Shown: piece after piece, positions 1 through 11,819 of the stretch
How positions within the stretch are numbered: the first letter of the stretch is position 1
Layout of the letters: every line of letters begins with the position of its first letter
NCBI RefSeq assembly: GCF_030272615.1
Contig: NC_081415.1
Coordinates: 187,614,270-187,678,269, forward strand
DNA from: Cryptomeria japonica
Lineage: Eukaryota; Streptophyta; Pinopsida; Cupressales; Cupressaceae
Length of the DNA: 64,000 nucleotides
Direction: 5' to 3'
Made by a program: the position numbers and the translations under genes
Notes under the pieces: generated by a model
The model's input: only the letters and a program-made list of their open reading frames with translations
The model's database searches: none
What the model was told of the DNA's origin: nothing

Positions 1-315
1 AATAAAGTTTTATATTATCATTAAATAAAGTTTAATATATCTTAGATTTTAGTATTTACTTTGATCTTGCAACACATATATATTATATAAAATAGTCTAA
101 ATAGATATTTAAAATTTCATATATCTCTACGTAATAATATAATAATATTGTAATATAATTTATTTTAGAACAAACAAATAGAATATAATAATAATAATAA
201 TTGCAATAATAATATTACATATTATTGCAACAAACATTAATAATATAATATTTATTTTTTTTCAATAAAAGTGGATTATTCTACTAAACTTTTTTATTAA
301 TTTTTTTAATTTTTT
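1..315. other. AT-rich gene-free flank
   Basis: Very AT-rich, with ATAATA-type runs and no plausible reading frame. The T-rich stretch at about 284-315 lies just beyond the 3' end of the minus-strand LINE and may be its decayed poly(A) tail read from the other strand. Confidence 0.5.
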
Positions 316-780
316 ACACAGGATTCAAACAGCATACCAGAGGAAAGAACCCTGGGAAGAAAACCTCTAGTCACAACTCATAAAATAAACCTATAGTATC
401 TAACGGATCAATTTATACACCCTGCCCAAAACCACATACAAAATGAGGTCACAACACATATAATATCAGTTTTGCATAGAGCCCATATGACAATTTGCTA
501 AAAAAACCCATCGAATAATTTTCAAAAGTAGACTCCATAGATGCCATGAATGGAAGAAGACAAAATTTTCTAAAGCCCTGTGCCAAATCCCATGAGCCAA
601 AAAACTTCCTGCCAAAAAAGAAAGTATCAAAAAACCTTTGGAAAAACACTATTATATCAAATACCATGACCTCGAACTCTTCTCCAGACAACGAACATGA
701 ATACTTGAAATGAAAGGGGAAAGCGTGAATAATTATCATCATAAAATTTTACATCGACGTTACTCAAGAAAATCATATGA

Positions 781-1359
781 TTATTGCTGCAAACCTTCCC
801 ATACCCTAGAAGGAATTTCCTCAAAACCCACCTCTTGCTGATTAGCATTGCTATCAATGGCTAAATTTGCCAAATAATCTGCAATCTTATTAACTTCTTT
901 GTAACAATGGGATACCAAGAAAGATTCAAATAATTCTAATTTTTGTAAAATGGGATCAAGTATATACTGCAAATTCCAACAATTCGATTTCTTTTTCATA
1001 ACACATTGAATAATCACCATAGAATCAACTTCAATTATTAAGTCCTTAATTCCCAAAGAGATTGCCATATCCAATCCAAAAGACAAAGCATGAAATTCCG
1101 CATAATTGTTAGTTTTAAAACCAATAGCATGACACTTAGCTCGAGTAAAATTTGCATTGTGATCATAAATTACCATGCCTACCCCAGCCGACCCAGGGTT
1201 ACCACAAGAGGCCCCATCAAAATTCAGTTTAAAGTGCCCCTGTGGAGGAGGTTTCCATCTAGCAGAGCATCTCTTACCTATTGCAACATTCTTTTTTAAA
1301 ATTGAACCATGAGAGGGTAAAACTAACAGCAACTTCCAAACTCTAGTAACTCTACTATC
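781..1359 (-). pseudogene. LINE pol fragment: C-terminal RNase H domain
   Basis: The frame continues directly after the TAG at 1360-1362 and covers a complete RNase H fold of the type at the C-terminus of plant L1-like LINEs. The four acidic sites are readable in order: the Asp in NFDGASCGNPGSAG, the Glu in NNYAEFHAL, the Asp in IIEVDSM and the Asp in VNKIADYLA. The domain would degrade RNA in RNA:DNA hybrids during target-primed reverse transcription. The first ATG-like codon here is only a TTG, so the domain was made as part of the upstream polyprotein. The active-site residues are intact although the parent polyprotein is interrupted. Confidence 0.8.
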
Positions 1360-2079
1360 CTAGTGCGAAAAAGAAGTAAGATTTTCCAGATTCTTATAAA
1401 TAAATGACAAAGCAACCTCAGAGATTGAAGACTCAATTTTTAATAGAACCTCAGACACAGGAGACCTTGTTTTTAAAAATATTTTGTTGTTTCTCTCTAG
1501 CCAAACATTCCAAATCACAATAGATGGAGCTATGATCCAAAGGCATGCATAAAAAGATGAGGCAAACATAAAGGGCCAAGATCTAAAATGGGAAATGAGA
1601 TCCTTACCAATAACAAAGGATATATTTAACTTCTTAAACAACCACTGCCAACATTCATAAGCATAATCACAATGTAGGAACAACTGTGAAGAAGATTCCA
1701 AATTTTTGTTACAAAGGACATAAGGGAAAACAACAGTAATACCAAGCCTGTCTAGTCTCATACCTATAAGGACTTTGTCCTGAACTACCAACCAAGCAAA
1801 GGCTCCAGCTTTGGGAAGACAAGCTGAATGCCAAAACAACTTATAAGGCCAAGAAGATAAATCTTTAGCAACCATAAGAGAGTTGTAACCATCTTTAATA
1901 GTGTACTTACCAGAAATATTCTTTGTCCAAATAAGTTCATCCTTAGAATCAGAGAGAAATATAATTCTATCCCCCAAAATCTTTTCAAAATCTAATTTCA
2001 TGCTTTGATCAACATCTAGTTCTATTTTGAATATTTTTATTGTTTCCCATGTTGCACCGTGACTGCTACTAGCTTTATG
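1360..2079 (-). pseudogene. LINE pol fragment: zinc-binding region after reverse transcriptase
   Basis: An open frame of about 240 codons, extended upstream past the first ATG (2001). The motif order is that of the zf-RVT region of plant LINE polyproteins: an LIWTKN...GKYTIKDGYNSL strap, then LFWHSACLPKAGAFAW, then a Cys/His-rich part (VLCNKNLESSSQLFLHC-DYAYECW), then an IVIWNVWLERN tail. In plant LINEs this follows the reverse transcriptase fingers and palm, and binds nucleic acid or metal. The frame ends at a TAG (1360-1362) and would run on into the RNase H domain, so this is one broken polyprotein rather than two genes. Family assignment is from motif memory; no alignment was run. Confidence 0.75.
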
Positions 2080-3600
2080 TTATTTAATATGTTTTCTCTA
2101 CTCATTTAAAATTTACACCTCTTCCCTTTTGTCCTTTCCATCAAGTGTGTAGAGGACAATGCATGATTGACCTTGTGTCCCTCCATTAAAGTTCTTCACA
2201 CCAAAACAACAAATATTACAAATGCTTGTTTAACTAAAGCACCAAATCATGGAAAACCTTCTAAGAAAAGGACTATTAATTCTCATAGGCCGACCATTAG
2301 AGAGGAAAAGAAGATTTTATTTGATTAACTTAGAATAAAACAAAAACAAATTAAAACTAAAGTAAACAAACCAATGATATTTTTGGTTGGTATTGATGGT
2401 CGACTTCCTCAAGTGCTCCAACACTATATGTGCTTCGATTTTATTTGATTAACTTAGAATAAAACAAAGGAAACCTTATTTTCTTTATTTAAGAGATAAA
2501 ATTTAGATGATACTTTTGAAGGATTTCAACTTGAATTTTCAACATGAAACTCCATTATCTAACAATTTGAGCACAACCACTTACATAATTTTATTTATTT
2601 ACTATACAATATTTTAATGTATTATTTTGATGTTTTCTTTGATCTTATAAATATTCATTTTCCATAGTTATTTTACACATATTTTTTTTAATTTTAGTTT
2701 TATTGATGGTGTAATAAAAAAAATAGAAAGCATCCTATAACAGTCTAATAGATCACACTTGCATACTTACACAAATTGTAAGGCTTTTTTCATAAATTTC
2801 TTTAAAAATTTAAGAATATTTTAAGGTTTTAATAATTTTTTTATTCAAATATATTGTCACTATATTTGCAGTACTTTTAAAAAGAATTGAAAGAACAAAT
2901 TGAAGATTGCATTTTTTTTGACATGTGGGTGTGATATATTGCGCCATAACGATTTTCAAATACATCAAAAAATGGTTCAAAAGAAAAAAGACATATACAC
3001 TAGAAATCCACTCAAAAATTAAAGTGTTATAATAAAAATACTTCATTTCCAAAAGGTATTGAATACAATTAAATCGTTGAACAATGTGAAGCTATGAATG
3101 TACAACATTAATAAATTAAAAGAAAAATGGGACACCCCCTTTCATTGAATGAAGGAAAATATATGACACTTTTCTATTTGAAAACTATTAACATTTTACA
3201 TATTATTTACACCCAATTGTTTGATTGAAACTAGATTCTTGGTAGCACGTTAAGTTTTTCACAAAAAAAATTTCTTTCATATACCTAAACAAAATGGGTA
3301 ATTTTTCAAAATTTCAAATATTTATTTTCTTCATATAATCATAGGGGATTTCCACTAGATGCAAGTCCAAGTCAGAAAATTATGTACAATGGATTAAAAA
3401 TTTGTTAGTATTAAATTATATAGTTCTTGATTTAGAAAAAAGTAAATAAACTATACAAGATAATTTGTTGAGTAAAGCCATGAATAATAACGTCTTCAAT
3501 AAGTTAGATACATCAAGAAACCATCCTAAGAAAAAATAGATTCTTGGACATAGATTTATATATTAGTTGCAATCAACATGTTGAAGTTGTGTTGTCTATA
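2080..3600. other. AT-rich intergenic sequence, no gene seen
   Basis: No frame with protein-like composition. A short sequence (TTTTATTTGATTAACTTAGA) occurs twice, near 2315 and 2437, as a small local duplication. No transposon motif was recognised. Confidence 0.4.
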
Positions 3601-3756
3601 AGGATCTCTTCTTGATTGTGTAGGTGCATATCCCTATTGAGGATCTCCTATCTCTTATTGAAAGAAGTATCCTTAATGAGGATCTTATTCTTTCTTTAAA
3701 AGAATGTATCCCTCGTTAGGACATCTTCCTTAGTGTTGAAAGTCTATCAAATCTTC
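3601..3756. repeat. 39-bp tandem repeat, about four units
   Basis: AGGATCT recurs at 3601, 3640 and 3679, with a decayed AGGACATCT at 3718: an exact 39-bp spacing. Each unit reads roughly AGGATCT, then TCTTNTTGAAAG, then TATCCYT. Weaker, drifted units continue to about 4010. The period is a multiple of three, which keeps an open frame across 3733-3963, so that frame is a by-product of the repeat and not evidence for a gene. Confidence 0.7.
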
Positions 3757-4122
3757 CTCCTTTCCAGGGATTCACTTTTTCCTTTGATGAGTTTCATCTT
3801 TCATAACTTGATCTTAGAGGTATATTCATTTATGCAAAGATATCTTCCTCCTTTGTCAATCATGCATCCCTCAAAAGGATTCCCTTTACACTTGTTGCAA
3901 GATAGATCTCTTTCACAACTATCTATTCATTGCCTCAAAAGATCTATGCCCTCTTTAGCTTAGATTGCATGAGCATTGTTTCCTAAAGTATATCTCCTTG
4001 GTGTTGAAGGTGTTTATCCTTGATTGTTTTTTACCTTAAGATATCAACATATGACTATGTTGACATCTTAATGGGGGCATATATGTGGCCTCCTAGTTGC
4101 ATTTTCAGTTATCTTTATCAAC

Positions 4123-4206
4123 TAGCATATATGGGATTGTTGCATACTCATGTTTCACCTCAACTATCATATATGGAATTGTTGCATACTCATATTTCAT
4201 CCCTAT
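4123..4206. repeat. 42-bp tandem duplication
   Basis: CATATATGG...ATTGTTGCATACTCAT recurs with a 42-bp period (4126 and 4168), followed by a degenerate third unit to about 4290. Frames on both strands here are repeat by-products. Confidence 0.65.
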
Positions 4207-4290
4207 CATATCTATTATTTGTGATATTTTTGCATCCTTGTATTTAATCCCCATTTTATCTATTTTTATACAAGTTGCATTATCATGTTT

Positions 4291-6476
4291 CATTCCCAAA
4301 ACTTGACAACTCCACAATGGTGATTTTTTTAGTGGCCAATTGGCTATTTTTTGAAATTTGGGAATCAAGATTTGGGTAAGAAGTTCAACTTTTATTTTAG
4401 TGTTATTTAAATTGCTAGAGAATTTATTTTATTAATTTTTTAACTCAAAGGTTCACCACAATATTTGATACATGAGTGGATGAGATTCGTCAATATTTTA
4501 TAATTTATTGTAGAAATCTAAACTAATTTACCAGTAATATATCATAATTATGAGTTACTTCAGGGTTATATCAACAATATTTAGTTTCCACCAATGATTT
4601 AAAATATAATCTAATGGCCTTCATTGTATTCCATGAGGTAAATTGTACCTACAAGTTGTAATGCTCATGGGGGTTGAAATTACTTTTGAATTGTTGACCT
4701 CAATGAAAGTCAATGGTCTAAAAGTAATTTTTGGCCCCATGAGTATTAGAAATTATTGGTACATTTTATCTCACAAAATACAAATAGGGCTATTAGATTA
4801 TTTTAAAGTAATGGTAGAAACTAAATAAAGTAGTGTCTACCCCTTAAACTCATTAATGATATCCACCTCTACTTTTCTATGAAAAACTAATTTTTTAAAT
4901 GAAAAGATTTACAATAAATGCACACTCTTATTATTTTCCAAAAATCGCCAATATTTTCTACCAAAAAAATTGATATAAATAAATTCACCAATAAAATTAA
5001 TATCTTTCTTTAAAAAGGGATAACAATCGCCAATTAAAATTATTTAAAAAAAAATTAAATTAAATATTCGTGAATATTTTACACAATTTTTTGTTAAAGT
5101 TATCACTGCTCCATAGATCGCCTAGCATAACATAATTTACTAGCCCATGGAATCCATGTTCCCTCTCTCCATCTCTCTCATGAACCGATAGCATAACCCA
5201 CTTTTTCTAACATTAGATCATGGTCTTTTCTCTTCAATTAAATGTACATCCTTGTTCTTTCTATATGTCCACTTGTGCTCTTTTAATAGCATCTCGAGAA
5301 TGATATTAGTGGTTGAGACATTTTTGATGTTGAGGTCTCTTCAACTATTTGACCTGGAATTATATATTTAACTACTAATGTTGTTTTCTTTTGTGTATAC
5401 TTGAAGCTTAATTGCATGGATTGATAGGATCCTATGCTTGGGGGCTTGTTCATGCCTCAAATTTAGTGCTCTCCTATCCTTAGCTTGTCTTTCTCTCAGA
5501 TGCTCAATATCTTCATTTCTAATTTACCGTGACTATGATTGGAAGATCATATTCCATAAAAGTGGGAAATAAATGTAGCATCATAAAATATACACCATTA
5601 ATTAGGGTGTCCAATTTCACACTCACCTAGCACCCATTTTATTATTTTTCATTCCTCTCTGCATTGTAAGACATTTTTTGTAATTAATTAATCTTTAATT
5701 CAATATTATGAGTCTTATTCCATTTTAATACATCAACACTTTATTGTTTGGACCCTTATTTCAAGGTGTTCCCTTTATCTTTTATTATACTAATTTATTA
5801 TAAATTGTGTCCCATTTCAAATCTCAAGACATGTTTCCATTATCTATACATTATATATTGTCGCACAAACCTAATTTTGACATTAGAACCCTATTATCTT
5901 CCATTCATAAAACTTCTGGCTGAAATTATTGTGACAATGTCGATAAATGCATCTTGATCCTGCACTTTTTATCCCAAAATTTGGGAGGATAATAAGACAG
6001 ACCTATCCTATTCAAATCTAACTTTGTGCAAAAATATGATAATTCTAATTTGGCCTAAAGGTGATTTTATTATGAAATCCTTATATAAGGCATCCCTCTT
6101 ATTTCATTTCATTAATTAATTATTATCTCATTGTTATGATATCATACCAATTCAAGAGTAGATCAGATTCAAGGAGCAACAAGTTACATCAAGACATCTT
6201 CAATTATATTTTGATTATGATTTCATGATGGATTTAATGTGATTTATCATGTTATTGCATCAACACATAGAGGACTTCATAAGGACATTGCCTCATCATT
6301 TGAAGGTATAATCAAATCCATTTCAATTCATGTTTAGCCTTTCCCTTAAAAGGAAAGCTTTTCCAATTCAATTTCAATTCAAGGGTTGATTTGAAACATG
6401 GGTTTTGACCTACGCAAACCCCTATCAACAACTCCCTTTTTCCCTCTTATGTGCAGCTACAAGTTTTGAGCAGAGA
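4291..6476. other. AT-rich intergenic sequence, possible decayed LTR
   Basis: No protein-like frame. From about 5600 to 6450 the composition resembles a decayed plant LTR: a CCCAAAATTTGGG dyad at about 5973-5985 and a TATA-like TTATATAAGG at 6081-6090 followed by a CT-rich leader. No second LTR or target duplication was found, so this is only a suggestion. Confidence 0.3.
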
Positions 6477-6973
6477 TGCAAGAGCATCCTTGGTTCTTGG
6501 CAATCTTGCATCAACCAAAAACATTTTTCATTCAATTTGTTTCCTATTTTGCAGTTTTAGTATTTCTTTCAGCATTTCACTTTGTTTGCTCACTAGATGT
6601 TGCAAAGCTGGATTTGGTTGGTGGATATGTTCATCAATCTTATATGTGGTACATGGGACATTTGGATTTTTTCTGGCAAGTTATCGCTTTCGGAATACGG
6701 GACTGTTTTCTTTCCTATGTATTGGAGCCACCTGGACCTATTTTCTATTGGCGATTCTTGTGGATCTTTCCTATATGCTTGTGGAGCTTGATTTTGATGT
6801 TTCCAACATTCCCTGGTTCTTGGCCAACCTTCCTTTTGGGTCCACGCATCATTCTATTTATTTCCAAATGGAATCCTTGGCGGATGCCAATCTTGTGTTC
6901 TACACGTTTCATTTTTCATTCTTCGGTGTTTGTTCCTTGGGCCGACGCGGATCATCTTGGAGCTTTTATTTCA

Positions 6974-6980
6974 TATAAAT
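6974..6980 (+). promoter_or_regulatory. LTR TATA box
   Basis: TATAAAT preceded by CA, conserved in the 3' LTR at 17046-17052 despite heavy divergence elsewhere. It lies about 190 bp before the AATAAA at 7168-7173, a sensible U3/R layout. Confidence 0.6.
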
Positions 6981-7167
6981 CATCGTATTTGTGCTTCTAG
7001 AATCAATCAAGATAGAATAGATCAAAGATAGAAGGATAATCATAAGACTTAGAGATCCAGAGTTGGCTGGCCTTCTTGCTTGAGCCCGGATATTGTGTAA
7101 TTAGGCACGTGAGCTTAATCTATGAGCCCAAATGTTCCTAGTAGTTTGTAATCAAATTTTATGATAT

Positions 7168-7173
7168 AATAAA
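7168..7173 (+). terminator. LTR polyadenylation signal
   Basis: AATAAA, 108 bp before the LTR end. In the 3' LTR the matching site reads ACAATAAGG, so only the 5' copy is canonical. Confidence 0.4.
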
Positions 7174-7283
7174 AAATGATTCTACATTGCCTCCATCACA
7201 CTATGTTTTTTGTGTTGTGTTTTATTTATTGCATAGTCTGAATTGTTCTCTTTGAGGACCCTCCTAACCGTGATTGCACCAAA

Positions 7284-7300
7284 TGGTATTAGTGCGAGAT
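7284..7300 (+). other. Primer binding site, initiator-Met type, mutated
   Basis: TGGTATTAGTGCGAG begins two bases after the 5' LTR. The usual plant initiator-Met primer site is TGGTATCAGAGC, so two changes have accumulated. Confidence 0.6.
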
Positions 7301-7393
7301 TTCATTCTGGAAATTGCAAAGTCTTGTAATTTTTTTGTTGTGGAGTGGCAAAATTGAGGATTTGATCCACAATTGCATAGAACTTATGTGAAG

Positions 7394-8290
7394 ATGGCTT
7401 GAAGAAATGCTAGAGGTGGTGGAGCATGTGGAAATGCCAACACTATTGTGATGGAAATGTTGAGAGGAATTGCAACCCGATTAGAAGATGTTGAAACAGA
7501 CCAGAGACAAGGTCAACATGTTGAAGATGTGAGCGATGATGAAGAAGAAGTTGAGGCGGGAGAAACTGTAGCAAATCAACTGGTGATCGATTTGGAAGAA
7601 GAAATTTTATTGAGGGTTTTGAGTAAAGCGAACACCAAACCACATTTTACCCCACTAAATTATGATGGCAAATTAGATTCAGATGAATTGATGGATTGGA
7701 TCATGGAGATGGAAAAATTTTGATTTTGAGAACATCGTGGAAGACTGGAAGGTGAAATATGTTTGTAATAGGTTGAAAGGTCATGTGTCTCTTTGGTGGG
7801 AATATTTGCAAGTAGATCGACAGAGAAGAGGTAAAAAATGATCAAATCATGGGAGTGGATGGTTAATAAATTAAAATCAAAGTTATTGGCCGCTAACTAT
7901 CAAGTGAATTTATTCTGGAAGTTGCCAAATGTGAAGCAGAAGGAATCTAGTGTAAAAGAGTATATTGAACGATTTTTACACCCTGCCTACGGGAGGCTGA
8001 TAAGGGATGGATGGTGCCATTTTAGGATTCCCTACAAGCTGAACATCAGATCTGGACACATCGATGATGAGAATGAACAAGTTGCCCGATATTTGAATAG
8101 ATTGTGGATGTGGATACAAGATGAACTCAGTTTGACCAAGTTACAAAGTGTTCAAGAAGCTTATCAATATGCCCTGAAGGTGGAAGAGAAGTTGAATAAA
8201 AGGCATGACAAAAGAAACAAGGTAGAGGCAGAGATTTTAGGGAGGAAGATCCTATATCGAAGGTCAAGGACCCTATGCAGATTAGAATAA
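7394..8290 (+). pseudogene. Chromovirus Gag, capsid region (frameshifted)
   Basis: Starts at ATG 7394 (MA, then a TGA in place of an Arg codon, then RNARGGG). It runs in one frame to about 7720, shifts frame for 115 bp and returns near 7838. The middle carries the plant gypsy Gag landmarks: DSDELMDWIMEMEKFF, then VCNRLKGHVSLWW, then SWEWMVNKLKSKLLAANY, VKEYIERF, and QDELSLTKLQSVQEAYQYALKVEEKL. This region packages RNA and forms the virus-like particle. Two frameshifts and the early TGA make it non-functional. Assignment rests on motif order and its place just after the primer site. Confidence 0.8.
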
Positions 8291-8612
8291 AGACAAGGAA
8301 GTTAGCCATGATGGTAGTTCATACCAGAGAGATGACAAAAAAATTTACCAGAAGAAAGAAAATGAAGGTTACCAAAATGAGGGTTATGGAAAGAAAGAGA
8401 AAAGACAAGAAAAGAGAGTGTTTAAAAGAACTTGCTTTAAATGTAGAGGAGAAGGACATCATGCTTTTAAATGCAAGAAGACAAAGAGTTGTGGAAGAGC
8501 AGCCTTGGAAAAAGAGGAACTTGTCGAATCAGGTAACAGACCGGAGGATGGAGATTTGTTGATGATGAGGAGAGCATTATATCATACTAGAGGAGAGAAA
8601 GAGCCCTTGTAG
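8275..8612 (+). pseudogene. Gag C-terminus with one CCHC zinc knuckle
   Basis: A Lys/Arg-rich stretch leads into CFKCRGEGHHAFKC (about 8433-8474), a perfect C-x2-C-x4-H-x4-C knuckle that would bind element RNA. It lies in a different frame from the capsid part, so another frameshift separates them. The position between Gag and protease is standard. Confidence 0.75.
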
Positions 8613-8621
8613 AGGAAGAAT

Positions 8622-9200
8622 TTGTTCAAGACAAGATGCATAGTAGTTGGTAAGTGTTGTAAAATTATAATTGATAGTGGTAGTACTGATAACCTTGTTT
8701 CAAAACAAATGGTGACTAAGTTGAATTTGGAGACATTGAAACACCCTAAGCCCTATCAAATAGCATGGATTCAAGATGAGCATAAGGTATTAGTAAGTGA
8801 ACAATGTTTGGTAAAATTGAAGATTGGAACTTATCATGATGAATTTTAGTGTGATATCAAGCCTATTGATGTATGTCATATCTTGTTGGGTAGACCTTGG
8901 CAATATGATAGACAAGAAATGCATAATGGAAGAAGGAATGTATACACTATTGTGGCTAATGGGGAGAAACAAATCTTGTTTCCTTTGGAGGAGCCTATGA
9001 AGAGTGAAGTTTGTACTAATGCTAGAATTTGTCTTTTTGATGGAAGGAAATTCCTGGATGGGATGAGACATGAGAATATGTGTTTTTCCTTAGTTCTTAA
9101 GAGGATTGAGAATATTGAGCATGAAGAAGAACAACCAAAGGAGATAAAATAATTGTTGACAGAGTATGGAGACATCATTTTAGATAATGTATTTGATGGA
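8622..9200 (+). pseudogene. Chromovirus aspartic protease
   Basis: KIIIDSGSTDNLVS carries the catalytic Asp-Ser-Gly. About 75 residues later, after an in-frame TAG at 8847-8849, HILLGRPWQYDRQ gives the second protease landmark. The frame ends in a stop near 9150, with the linker EYGDIILDNVFDGLPL following. The enzyme would mature the Gag-Pol polyprotein as a dimer. The internal stop and a frameshift near 9200 disable it. Confidence 0.8.
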
Positions 9201-9900
9201 TTACCCCTCTGAGAAGTATTAGTCATTGCATGGACCTGATTCATGGAGCTAGTTTCCCTAATAAAGAAACACACCAGATGACACCAATAGATAATGAGGA
9301 GTTGAATAGACAAGTGCAAGAATTGGTGAAGAAAGGTTTGATCAGAGAGAGTTTGATTCCTTGTGTAGTTCCAACAACATTAGCATCTAAGAAGAATGGA
9401 GAATGGAGGATGTGTACAATTCCCGAGCATTAAACAAGATCATAGTGAAATATTGATTCCCTTTGCCTAGGATGGATGATATAATGGATTGTTTGACTGA
9501 AGCCAAATATTATACATAGATACACTTGAATAGTGGATACCACCAGATCAGAATTAGAGAAGGAGATTAGTGGAAGACAACATTTAAGACAAATGAAGGA
9601 CTGTATGACTGCTAGGTGATGCCTTTTGGACTGACTAATGCACTGAATACTTTCATGAGAGCAATGAATGAGGTATTGAAGAAATTTTTGGGTATGTTTG
9701 TTATTGTGTACTTGGATGACATCTTGATTTTCAGTAAGACAAAGGAGGAGCATATGTTGCATGTGAGACAAGTTTTGCAGGGGTTGAGAGAAGAGAAGTT
9801 CCTGATAAACATTAAGAAGTATAGTTTCATGAAGGAATAGTTAGTTTATTTGTGATTTATGATATCTATGGGTGAATTGAAGATGGATACTGAGAAAGTA
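9200..9900 (+). pseudogene. Chromovirus reverse transcriptase
   Basis: Three frame segments carry the gypsy reverse transcriptase motifs in order: DLIHGASFPNKE and KKGLIRESLIPCVVPTTLASKKNGEWRMC (9230-9425); then, in another frame and past stops, the [12 protein letters not shown] motif (9616); then [11 protein letters not shown], with the catalytic Asp pair in YLDD at 9709-9720. Stops at 9838 (TAG) and 9853 (TGA) interrupt the thumb. The enzyme copies element RNA into DNA. The catalytic YLDD is intact but the gene is dead through frameshifts at about 9200 and 9430-9610. Confidence 0.85.
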
Positions 9901-10512
9901 AGAGAAATTGTTGATTGGCCTACACCAGAGAGCATTGGAGAGGTAAGATCATTTCATGGGTTGGCTAGTTTCTACCAGAAGTTCATCAGAGATTTTAGTT
10001 CAATTTCTAGCCCTATGACAAAATCAATGAGAGGAGATACGAAGGATTTCAAGTGGACATCAGGAGAAAATAAGTTTTTTGAGTTGCCGAAGAAGAAGGT
10101 AATAGAACAACCTATGTTGGCTTTACTGGATTTTAGCAAAGTCTTTCAAGTGGATTGTGATGCAAGTGGGAATGCAATTGGAGTAGTATTGAGTCAAGAG
10201 GGAAGATTTGTAGCTTATTTTAGTGAGAAATTGAATGATGCAAAGAGAAGTTATTCAGTATCTGATTAGGAGTTTTATGCCATAATTCAAGCATTGAAGA
10301 AGTGGATACATTATTTACTGACTAAGGTGTTTGTGTTGTATATTGATCATCAATCTTTGCAATATTTGAACAGTCAATGTAAGTTGAATCAAAGACACAT
10401 GAGATCATGGGTAGAGTACTTGCAAAGTTATACCTTTGTTTTGAAGAATAGAAGTGGAAAGTCAAATAAAGTTGTTGGCACCCTGAGCAGAATGAGGAAT
10501 TTGCTAACATAG
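9901..10512 (+). pseudogene. Chromovirus RNase H
   Basis: It follows the reverse transcriptase in the same frame. The connection region reads VREIVDWPTPESIGEVRSFHGLASFYQKFI, then the RNase H begins with FQVDCDASGNAIGVVLSQ (first catalytic Asp). It continues after a TAG at 10267-10269 with EFYAIIQALKKW and VLYIDHQSLQYL (later Glu and Asp). In gypsy elements this domain removes the RNA template. One in-frame stop breaks it. Confidence 0.8.
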
Positions 10513-11259
10513 ATGAAAATAGAACTATTGGGTTTTGAGGAATTGAAGAACTTGTATAAGGATGAACCGAATTTTGCAAAACCTTGGAGAGCTTGCATAG
10601 AACCTATTGCACTGGATAGGAGTAAATGGTTGGATTATTTCATTCAAGATGAGATATTGTTCAGAGGAAATCAGTTGTGTATACCCCGAAGTTCTATGAG
10701 AGAAAATCTGATAAAGGAGAAGCATAGTGGGGATTAGCCAGACACTTTGGAGTAGATAAGACAATAACCTTGGTAAGTGAGAATTACTTTTGGCCTCAAA
10801 TACATAAGGATGTTAGGAAATTTGTTCAAAGCTATAGGATTTGTCAACTAGCAAAAGGTGGTAGTCAAAATGTTGGATTGTATAAGCCTTTGATAGTCCT
10901 AGAGAGACCTTGGGAAGACATAAGCATGGATTTCATACTTAGATTACCTAAAACACATAGAGGAAATGATTCTATATTTGTGGTTGTGGAAATATTATTG
11001 AAGATGGCACATTTCATACCTTGTAAGAAGATAATAGATGATGTGCATGTAGCTGACCTATTTTTCAAAGAGGTGGTAAGATTACATGGATTGCCTAAGA
11101 GCATAGTTTCAAACCGAGACACTAATTTTGTTGGATTCTTTTGGAGAACACTTTGGAAGAATATGAAGACAAATTTGAAGTTCAGTTCTACTTTTCACCC
11201 ATAGACCGATGGACAAACAGAGGTAGTGAATAAAAGTTTGAGAAATCTATTGAGATGCT
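10513..11259 (+). pseudogene. Chromovirus integrase, N-terminal and core part
   Basis: Begins with the linker to integrase, shifts frame near 10735, then runs open from 10770 to 11204. The zinc-binding region is damaged: the usual Cys pair reads SYRICQ, with the first Cys replaced by Tyr. The core has the DDE triad: Asp in DISMDFI, Asp in SNRDTNF (11118-11120) and Glu in DGQTEVV (11220-11222), after a TAG at 11202-11204 that replaces the Gln of the HPQTDGQTE motif. The gene breaks off at NLLRC (11259), where a 4.5-kb insertion starts, and resumes at 15815. Confidence 0.85.
11253..11259. repeat. Left target duplication AGATGCT
   Basis: AGATGCT here recurs at 15808-15814. Only the inner 5 bp (GATGC) need be target duplication; flanking A and T may belong to the insert ends. 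It proves insertion into the integrase, because the coding sequence resumes in register right after the right copy. Confidence 0.8.
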
Positions 11260-11819
11260 ATAAGGCCTTCCCCAAACCCAGCTTTGATTAACTTATTTTA
11301 CCATGTTTGACCCTATTAATAAATGCTTTATAATTCAATACAATGGACTGTGTTAGACAGATAGATTGGTGAGAAAAGTAATTGAACCAAGTTATAGAGT
11401 TATTGCACCTTGTGGTGTACATTTTGATGTGTTATGAATTTGAAATCCTAAAAGATCCATTGACTAGATAATCTTGATTTAACGTATGTTAGCTATGTCT
11501 AGATGTAGAACTTATATGATTCCATGATTGGATAACATTGATGGATGTTGATGCTTCATTTATATGCTTTATGATATAGAACTCTATATGATTCTAGAAT
11601 TGGATAAATTGGAGATGATGTATGTCATTATTGGATTTGTAGGACTTTATTATGATGATAGAATTAGGATGTATGTTTTATGTGTGGACCAAAATTATGA
11701 GAATTATGATAATTGCTTATGTGGATTTATTTGGGTATGAGATATAGTGAATTGTTCAAATGTAAATTGTATGCGATGTGTTTGATGTGTATTCTAATTC
11801 ATGTGTTTAATATTATACG

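Larger units (their letters stand above)
316..2079 (-). mobile_element. 3' end of a plant L1-type LINE (5'-truncated)
   Basis: A non-LTR retrotransposon fragment on the minus strand. In transcript order it holds the zinc-binding region that follows LINE reverse transcriptase, then an RNase H domain, then about 465 bp of untranslated sequence ending in a T-rich tract on the plus strand, as expected for a poly(A) tail. Both domains lie in one reading frame and are separated by one TAG codon at 1360-1362. The reverse transcriptase core and endonuclease are absent, which fits the usual 5' truncation of LINE copies. The frame is closed upstream by a stop at 2080-2082. The exact 3' boundary is inferred from the T-rich tract. 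Confidence 0.75.
6477..7281 (+). repeat. 5' LTR of the chromovirus
   Basis: Runs from TGCAAGAGCATCC to GATTGCACCA and aligns along its length to 16567-17353. It contains a TATA box (6974-6980) and an AATAAA signal (7168-7173). Overlapping open frames of about 175 codons within it are chance frames in a regulatory repeat. Confidence 0.8.

Noticed and set aside
3733-4368. Several frames of 69-87 codons on both strands
   Set aside because: Produced by 39-bp and 42-bp tandem repeats.
6451-7000. Three overlapping plus-strand frames of 64-175 codons, hydrophobic
   Set aside because: They lie inside the 5' LTR of the chromovirus; the matching region of the 3' LTR has different, shorter frames, so there is no coding conservation.
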